Assembly: GCA_964436125.1 (NCBI GenBank)
Contig: CAYTBT010000033.1
Coordinates: 1-30,918, forward strand
Reading direction: 5' to 3'
DNA from: CAYRFF01 sp964436125
GTDB lineage: Bacteria > Bacteroidota > Bacteroidia > Chitinophagales > Saprospiraceae
DNA: 30,918 nt
Shown: positions 26,084-30,918 of the stretch, in pieces
Numbering within the stretch: position 1 is the stretch's first letter
How the letters are laid out: each line of letters begins with the position of its first letter
Translations under genes and position numbers: made by a program
Notes under the pieces: model-generated
What the model saw: only the letters and a program-made list of their open reading frames with translations
Told to the model about the DNA's origin: nothing
The model's database searches: none

Positions 26084-26300
26084 CTACTATCGGTAGAAAC
26101 AAGCTACAACAAATAGAACTAAGTAAAGAAATTGAAGTGATCGATAAGAGGAATGTTTCCACTGAAATAGCCGGCCGATAAGCGAAATTGCGGTTCCGAT
26201 AATGTTCATTAGAGATGGAAAAGCTGTACATATAATTCAAGAATTAGATAATTATAATGACCCACCTGAACATCGAGGAACAAAAGCATGGAGCGACTAA
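26084..26300 (+). pseudogene. Frameshifted remnant of a small gene
   Basis: One frame reads IGRNKLQQIELSKEIEVIDKR and stops at 26181. A second frame then reads SEIAVPIMFIRDGKAVHIIQ, continues through ELDNYNDPPEHRGTKAWSD and stops at 26300. Both pieces look coding and adjoin with a frameshift, and the 5' end abuts the MITE-like element. I cannot name the family. Confidence 0.4.
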
Positions 26301-26350
26301 TCGGATCGGCGGTTTTGCGTAGCAAAGATTTCCTTGGAAACTTCCTAGAA

Positions 26351-26391
26351 TTTTCTTGTCCTTTTTTTCAATGAAAAAAAGGACAAGAAAA
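26351..26391. repeat. 41-bp near-perfect palindrome
   Basis: TTTTCTTGTCCTTTTTTTCA (26351-26370) is followed after one base by its exact complement (26372-26391). It could serve as a bidirectional terminator or cruciform. No gene ends directly at it; the interval 26301-26580 is otherwise empty. Confidence 0.7.
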
Positions 26392-26580
26392 GAAAAACAT
26401 CTTTTTTCAGCGTGTCATTTGCTTCCTTTTTAGGACGATACATTCCTGTTTTAAGCTCACTATTTGGATAATCCGGAACATATTGACCCACCACCCAATC
26501 AAGCACAACTTTTCGATGCATGCTTATCATTAAAATTTTTCTTATCTTACCTCGGACATCATTTATAAAATCATCTTACT

Positions 26581-27039
26581 ATGCACCCATACCTGAAATA
26601 CCTACTCCAGGACATCGAGAATGCACACAAAAGCAATGAAGAGGACTTTAGTCGTCCCGAGCCACAGACATTCGAGCAGCGGATGGAAGAAATTGAACGC
26701 TACGTAAAAGGCGATTACGAGAAACCATTCTCTTATTATACAGCATTACACTTTGAAGATTTTCCACCATCAGAGCAATTGTCGGAGGAAGAGATGAAGA
26801 ATGTACTAGAAGCATTTGACAAAATGATGGAGTCATGGAATGTCTCCCTGTATTATCCCGAGGAAATGCCGACTAAGAAGAGATACGATTTTCTCGTAGA
26901 ACATGTATTGGAAACCGGATTTACACCTATAAGTGAAGGGGAAATAGGCTTTGATTTTTGTACGGGAGATGCACCGGATTGTGCATGGGGAGAATATTGT
27001 CCTTGCCTGCAGTATTGGGAGGAAGAAGAGGATATTTAA
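26581..27039 (+). CDS. Conserved-looking cysteine-containing acidic protein, function unknown
   Basis: This 152-residue soluble acidic protein begins MHPYLKYLLQDIENA and ends in a Cys cluster: FDFCTGDAPDCAWGEYC followed by PCLQYW, then an acidic tail. Four Cys in about 20 residues could bind a metal or form disulfides, but there is no signal peptide, so a cytoplasmic metal site is the more likely reading. The SEEEMKNVLEAFDKMMESWNVSLYYPEEMP stretch is helical. I recall proteins of this pattern in Bacteroidota but cannot name a domain. It stands alone between repeats. The ATG at 26581 follows an AT-rich leader with no clear ribosome binding site. Confidence 0.72.
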   Translation: MHPYLKYLLQDIENAHKSNEEDFSRPEPQTFEQRMEEIERYVKGDYEKPFSYYTALHFEDFPPSEQLSEEEMKNVLEAFDKMMESWNVSLYYPEEMPTKKRYDFLVEHVLETGFTPISEGEIGFDFCTGDAPDCAWGEYCPCLQYWEEEEDI

Positions 27040-27045
27040 TAAAAA

Positions 27046-27084
27046 CCCCCGACAATGAACGGATGGAAAACTCATCATCGGGGG
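27046..27084 (+). terminator. Possible terminator hairpin after 26581-27039
   Basis: CCCCCGA (27046-27052) pairs with TCGGGGG (27078-27084), with inner ATGA/TCAT pairing. The U-tract is poor, so termination is uncertain. The rest of 27085-27283 shows nothing I can support. Confidence 0.35.
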
Positions 27085-27283
27085 CCTATCTTATGCAGCA
27101 ATCACTCTGGCAGTATTCGCCTCTGATGTTATGCTTAAACGGTTATGAATATCACCCTTCGAGCCCGCCTTTAAGAACCGAAAGTCCCAGCACAACCTAC
27201 CCTACGCCGTGGCCAGAATCCACAGCCCATTTTGCCTCGAGGGAGTCAGAAATATCTTTTCCCTTTCATTTGCAATGATAGAG

Positions 27284-27394
27284 TACACGTGTGTAAGTTT
27301 ATTTCACACATTAAAATTTGCTTATTCTTGCGGGGTATTTATAATGGCTAAGCCCCCATAATTATAGGATATGTGAACTGTTTTTTCACACGTA
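27284..27394. promoter_or_regulatory. Two dyads related to the TACACGTGTG motif at 5641
   Basis: TACACGTGTG...TTTCACACA lies at 27284-27310, and GTGAA...TTTCACACGTA at 27372-27394. They are 180-290 bp upstream of the secreted-protein gene at 27573. A similar dyad precedes the secreted-protein gene at 5794. Confidence 0.4.
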
Positions 27395-27572
27395 CTGCTT
27401 TACTTCGTATTTGTGAAAGCATTATAGCAATGGATTTACGGAGGAAAACAAGGAATAGGATATTGAAAGCAAATAAGATTATCTAAACAGATCGAATATG
27501 AAAGAAGTGTACGTACAATGAGTGGCTATTTTAAATAGACTATTCATATTATTTCATCTTAAAACCTGAATT

Positions 27573-28049
27573 ATGAAATTCCGTATCGTGTTTTTATTAT
27601 GCCTGATTTTAGTTTTTATAGCTAATGTATTCGATGCTCAGACTACTTATACGCATAGGGATGATATTATCCGGGAAAAGGGCACTCCCGATAGGTCAGA
27701 TAGCTTGAGTATTACCTATTTCTATGATGCTATAGCAGGTAGGAAGGATATCCCACTCGTACTTACGAGATATTATTTTGACAAAAAGGATGGTACATTG
27801 AAGTTTATACAATTTAAAGCCCTAAAGTTTTATGTACAACTGCGACTGAAGGAAATGCTCGGCGATACGATTAAAGAATTTGAAGATGGTGTCATATACC
27901 ATAATGATAAGTATGGCTTTGCATATCGAGAATTTGGCAAGGGCAAATATGCTTTTATGTGTATTTTCAATATCAAAGGATTTGATTTTGACAAATTGAG
28001 ACCTTTGTTCCATACATTCAAAGGCTCTGAGAAATACAAACAGAAATAG
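27573..28049 (+). CDS. Small secreted protein of unknown function
   Basis: This 158-residue protein has a signal peptide of about 22 residues (IVFLLCLILVFIANVFDAQ). The mature part is mixed alpha/beta with YTHRDDIIREKGTPDRSDSL, a motif layout (REKGTPD) seen in small exported proteins. Its later YHNDKYGFAYREFGKGKYAFM strand region could be a compact beta-sheet. There is no lipobox cysteine at the cleavage site, so it is soluble in the periplasm or secreted. It is the first of three closely spaced genes for exported proteins (27573, 28077, 28612), which may be co-expressed; the gap to the next is 27 bp. Confidence 0.72.
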   Translation: MKFRIVFLLCLILVFIANVFDAQTTYTHRDDIIREKGTPDRSDSLSITYFYDAIAGRKDIPLVLTRYYFDKKDGTLKFIQFKALKFYVQLRLKEMLGDTIKEFEDGVIYHNDKYGFAYREFGKGKYAFMCIFNIKGFDFDKLRPLFHTFKGSEKYKQK

Positions 28050-28076
28050 TTTTACTAATAATTAAAACAGATTACA

Positions 28077-28529
28077 ATGAAAAAATTACTCTTTTTGATA
28101 GTCTTTGTAAGTTTAGGCATGATGGTTCAGGCCCAGCAATACACGAGGAAATACAATAGTTTTTATGATCGCTATGAATTTTACGATGAATACGGGAATA
28201 TGATGGGCTATGCCAAGAAGAATGACTTTTATGATCGCTGGGAAATCTATGATGAGAATGGAAACCTGCAGAGCTATAAAGAATACAATGATTTCTACGA
28301 TCGTACCGAAACCTATGATTCTTATGGCAATATGAAGGGCTATACGGATTATAACGATTTCTACGATCGGACTGAGGAATTTGACAGTTATGGTAATCAA
28401 AAGGGATATAAAAAATGGAATGATTTCTATGATCGCTATGATGTCTATGATAAATATGGTAATCTGCAGGGTTATTACAAATACAATGACTTTTACGACC
28501 GCTGGGAATATTACGACGATCCTTATTAG
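28077..28529 (+). CDS. Secreted tandem-repeat protein (22-residue FYDR repeats)
   Basis: This 150-residue protein has a signal peptide (1-19, ending QAQ). The rest is 5.6 copies of a 22-residue repeat, consensus NDFYDRxExYDxYGNxxGYxK, at about residues 27-150. Tyr, Asp and Asn dominate. Repeats like these form beta-hairpin or solenoid surfaces that bind ligands or cell-wall polymers, but no function is known here. The repeats vary mainly at four positions per unit, and DNA identity between units is high enough for copy-number change. It starts 27 bp after the previous gene. Confidence 0.78.
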   Translation: MKKLLFLIVFVSLGMMVQAQQYTRKYNSFYDRYEFYDEYGNMMGYAKKNDFYDRWEIYDENGNLQSYKEYNDFYDRTETYDSYGNMKGYTDYNDFYDRTEEFDSYGNQKGYKKWNDFYDRYDVYDKYGNLQGYYKYNDFYDRWEYYDDPY

Positions 28530-28546
28530 GATATGTAAGCCCCTTC

Positions 28547-28575
28547 AGCTTACGCAAATGTAAGCTTACGCAAAT
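28547..28575 (-). repeat. Two reverse copies of the TTTGCG-AAGC motif
   Basis: AGCTTACGCAAATG (28547-28560) and AGCTTACGCAAAT (28563-28575) lie 37 bp upstream of the gene at 28612. With the GTAAGC just before, they can also form a short hairpin after the stop at 28529. Confidence 0.5.
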
Positions 28576-28611
28576 ACCACTATTAATTCTTAAATTTAAA
28601 AACCAATTTCA

Positions 28612-29016
28612 ATGAAATTAAGACTCTTTTTCAGTTTATTCGCCCTCATATTTGCCTTGAGCTCGGTAAAAGCACAACAAGCGGAACTACATTTAGTGAA
28701 TAACAGTAGTAGAAATATGTATGTGAAAGTAATGAAACAAAGCATACGGGACTCATATCGATATTCGACATTGAGAATAGCTCCTTATGGAAATGCTGTA
28801 GAATATTTCCCAGAGACCGGATATTATTACCTCAAGGTGAAATCATATAAGAAAGGACGGCAGACCATTTATTCGCGAGGCGATGCATTTAAAGTATATG
28901 TGGGATCCGATGGTTATAGCGTATTAACAATTACTTATGACGTAAACGAAAGTTCCTACAGCATAGATCCACTCTCCGGAGAGCGGATAAGCAAGGAAGA
29001 ATTTATGAAAGATTGA
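28612..29016 (+). CDS. Small secreted beta-rich protein of unknown function
   Basis: This 134-residue protein has a signal peptide of about 21 residues (FALIFALSSVKAQ). The mature part looks beta-rich: AELHLVNNSSRNMYVKVM, STLRIAPYGNAVEYF, GYYYLKVKSYKKGRQTIY and GYSVLTITYDV. It ends with ERISKEEFMKD. The layout resembles a single immunoglobulin-like or carbohydrate-binding-like domain of many Bacteroidota exported proteins. I do not recognise a named family. The next gene lies 25 bp after it. Confidence 0.72.
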   Translation: MKLRLFFSLFALIFALSSVKAQQAELHLVNNSSRNMYVKVMKQSIRDSYRYSTLRIAPYGNAVEYFPETGYYYLKVKSYKKGRQTIYSRGDAFKVYVGSDGYSVLTITYDVNESSYSIDPLSGERISKEEFMKD

Positions 29017-29041
29017 ATTATAATTTAAACAAGGAAATATC

Positions 29042-29380
29042 ATGTTAAAGATAGGAGATAAAGTAATCTGCATAGATGATAATTACAATACCGCAGGAAG
29101 GATTATGAATATCATTGCCCATGGTTGGAAATTTCCACAGAAAGGGCAAGTTTATACCGTAAGAAAGATATTCAATGGACAAAGTATTGCAGTAGAAGAA
29201 ATTATCAATAAAGAAGACAAGCTTCTAAAGCGAGAACCGGGCTTTTACTATTGGCATTTCAAGAAAATCTCTTCAATACAGACAGAAGAAATAAAGTGTG
29301 AAGAAGAGAAAGAAGTGGAAGAGGAAGAAATAGAAGATCCATATATGAAATTTGGGAAATACTTTAGATGGAAGCGTTAA
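29042..29380 (+). CDS. Small SH3-like protein with an acidic tail
   Basis: This 112-residue cytoplasmic protein starts with a compact beta domain (residues 1-75): KIGDKVICIDD, FPQKGQVYTVRKIF and GFYYWHFKKI. This is a pattern common to small SH3/KOW-like proteins often linked to phage or mobile DNA. A highly acidic EEEKEVEEEEIEDPY segment follows, and the basic end is GKYFRWKR. No enzyme motif is visible. The gene follows the secreted-protein gene by 25 bp. Confidence 0.68.
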   Translation: MLKIGDKVICIDDNYNTAGRIMNIIAHGWKFPQKGQVYTVRKIFNGQSIAVEEIINKEDKLLKREPGFYYWHFKKISSIQTEEIKCEEEKEVEEEEIEDPYMKFGKYFRWKR

Positions 29381-29590
29381 ATGATACTCCTGAATTAAAT
29401 GCTAGTCTGCTGTTTATCCCTGGCTTCGATTATGCTATCCGGCCTCATCTTACCGGAGCTTATGCATTTTCAAGTCCTTGGACTTGGTGTATGAGGAAAT
29501 TTTATCTTTCTCCTGAAAGTTGTGCGATGTAATCCTTGCGTCGAGCCTCTGATGAGAGCCAGGATCAATCTTCAATGATAGTTGTTTTCT

Positions 29591-29735
29591 GCTCCTTTCC
29601 ATCTCTGAGGGAAAGGTTGGGATAGGGTGTGAAAAGGGAAAGATTGGCGTGAAATTCGGATCAAATTTGCCATAAATTCGCAAGATTTCGCATGATGTAT
29701 CGGGCTTTCAAGTGTCCGCCGCAGGAGGAGCCCTT
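29591..29735 (+). repeat. Dispersed 140-bp repeat (copy 1)
   Basis: It matches 30329-30478 from GCTCCTTTCC through GGGAAAGATTGGCGTGAAAT to a GTGTCCGCC block with about 80-85% identity by eye. Confidence 0.7.
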
Positions 29736-29745
29736 TTTGCTACGC

Positions 29746-29825
29746 AGGGATCAGGACTCAGGACTCAGGAAGCAGGGGTCAGGAATCAGGAATCAGGAAG
29801 TAGGAATCAGGAATCAGGACTCAGA
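29746..29825 (+). repeat. Tandem 7-bp repeat tract (TCAGGAA/TCAGGAC)
   Basis: About ten heptamers follow each other with small changes. A second shorter tract is at 29991-30045. Such tracts can change in copy number by slippage. Confidence 0.75.
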
Positions 29826-29955
29826 AGTCTGGGATCAATTTCCTGGCTCAGCCAATAGCTAATGGCTGCCCTGACTTATGCCTCATCGCCCTTGCGCCTC
29901 ATCGCCCGCTCGCTAACTGTCTCTCATTCTTTGATTTTGATTAAATTGTTTAAAT

Positions 29956-30276
29956 GTTCGCACGGCCGTGCGAACCTACGAGAAATATTGACTCAGGAAT
30001 CAGGAAGCAGGGGTCAGGAGGCAGGGATCAGGATTCAGGTCAGGTGAGACAGGTGAATGAATTTTTGGGTGGTGGATGGATTGTAGGCGTTGAGGGGGGT
30101 ATGGGTTTTGGAGTATCGGTTCGCACGGCGGTTCCTGAGCGGCGCCGAAGGGCCGTGTGGTCCGATTAAACAAAATAAAATATTATTTACGATTGTTGGG
30201 GTGAGGGGATTATGGTTTTTTTGGGGTATCGGTCCACACGGTGGTTCCTGAGCGGTGCCGAAGGGCCGTGTGGACC
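29956..30276. repeat. Three copies of a CACGG hairpin element
   Basis: Copy 1 (29956-29975) is the perfect 20-bp palindrome GTTCGCACGGCCGTGCGAAC. Copy 3 (30231-30276) has GGTCCACACGG pairing with CCGTGTGGACC across a 24-nt loop. Copy 2 (about 30118-30162) has one arm like copy 1 and the other like copy 3. CTACGAGAAATATTG follows copies 1 and 3. Confidence 0.7.
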
Positions 30277-30328
30277 TACGAGAAATATTGCTTCATGACT
30301 CGTCCTAAAATAGGTTTACCCAAAACAG

Positions 30329-30478
30329 CTCCTTTCCCTGCCTCAGGGAAAGGCGGGGGATAGGGTGTGAAAAGGGAAAGATTGGCGTGAAATTCGGATT
30401 AAATTTGCCATAAATTCGCAATAATTCGTATGCTGTGGCGGGCTTTCACGTGTCCGCCGTAGGAGGAAGCCTTATGGG
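30329..30478 (+). repeat. Dispersed 140-bp repeat (copy 2)
   Basis: This is the partner of 29591-29735; it carries its own small insertions and deletions. Confidence 0.7.
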
Positions 30479-30520
30479 CGGAAAACGTCGGCTTCACAAT
30501 CCGTTCTTTTGTCTTTCCTT

Positions 30521-30619
30521 TCGTCAAGACAAAATTCATAGGCTTATGAATCCGTCGTTAAGGCCTTAGATTCATAAGCCTTGAGTGAGCGTAGCGAACG
30601 TGGGATTGTGAAGCTAAGG
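30521..30619 (+). repeat. Dispersed AGGCTTATGAATC repeat (copy 2)
   Basis: It is about 93% like 25418-25520. The upstream ACGTCGGCTTCACAATCCGT is repeated at 30866, leading into a third copy that is cut by the window end at 30918. Confidence 0.75.
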
Positions 30620-30918
30620 GTTTAATAAACAAGCAACCTTGAGCGAGCGCAACGCAATTGCCACATCGCCCTTGCGCCTCATCGGTTCAATCGACTCGGC
30701 AATCCTTTGCCAACGCACATGGCTTGACTGCGGCTTACCGATCCTTTTCGTCGGTGTAGAGGGATCGCTAAGCTTGAAATGCGAAGCATTGGAAGATTGG
30801 TGAGCCCGGTTTGTTACAAATGGTGAGGCGGAAAAGGGATTTATTTTGGTGTTGTTTTTTAATAAACGTCGGCTTCACAATCCGTTCTTTTGTCTTTCCT
30901 TTCGTCAAGACAAAATTC

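Larger units (their letters stand above)
29381..30918. other. 1.5-kb repeat-only region at the right edge
   Basis: No convincing gene lies here; short open frames are made of dispersed repeats. The content is two copies of a 140-bp repeat, three copies of a CACGG hairpin element, two tracts of 7-bp tandem repeats, and two copies of the AGGCTTATGAATC repeat, the last running off the window. Confidence 0.7.

Noticed and set aside
29450..29683. Minus-strand frame of 77 codons
   Set aside because: It lies in the dispersed 140-bp repeat; the other copy does not keep the frame.

Overview
The window looks like an accessory, repeat-rich stretch of a Bacteroidota chromosome. The clues are AT-leaning DNA, weak or absent Shine-Dalgarno sequences, many small secreted proteins whose signal peptides end in QAQ or KAQQ, a secreted PBCV-type GPRGGKYY motif, and REP-like palindromes with IS200/RAYT-type Y1 transposases. 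No rRNA, tRNA or replication origin was seen. The species cannot be named from the sequence alone.

Left part (1-6260). Two tandem paralogous proteins of unknown family (392-1177, 1433-2218) are followed by a small GIY-YIG-like protein (2276-2644). Next comes a REP-associated Y1 transposase (RAYT1, 2918-3511) lying inside a 2.5-kb array of its presumed palindromes (family A, core AAACCTGTAAGGTTT, 2678-5165). A small membrane protein (minus strand, 5188-5553) and a divergent secreted protein (5794-6180) close this part with a good terminator.

Centre (6290-18686). This is a candidate anti-phage or restriction-modification island. It holds an Eco57I-like N6-adenine methyltransferase (6484-9999), a second RAYT (10265-10912), a PLD-nuclease/SF2-helicase fusion (11218-14568), and a tightly coupled trio of a GHKL (MORC/Hsp90-like) ATPase and two proteins I do not recognise (14762-18686). 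A second palindrome family (B, AACCCTTCAAGGGTT plus its complement) flanks the methyltransferase and RAYT2, precedes the helicase start, and even lies inside the RAYT2 coding sequence. The gene set resembles published GHKL/MORC-linked modification systems. It lacks the DISARM core (drmA/drmB) and the BREX core (pglZ/brxC). The likely logic is methylation of self DNA, with helicase/PLD and GHKL modules acting on foreign DNA; this is inferred.

Right part (18689-30918). A 5'-truncated gene on the minus strand runs into a two-copy, 36-bp CRISPR-like direct repeat. Then come about 900 bp of serial hairpins and dispersed repeats, and a 1617-residue fusion of DEDD exonuclease, RecQ helicase and UvrD helicase (minus strand, 20358-25211). 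Inverted copies of a 73-bp repeat lie on either side of that gene. Beyond it are a MITE-like element with 26-bp inverted termini, a frameshifted gene remnant, a conserved-looking cysteine-containing protein (26581-27039), three secreted proteins including one made of 22-residue FYDR repeats, a small SH3-like protein, and 1.5 kb of repeat-only DNA at the right edge.
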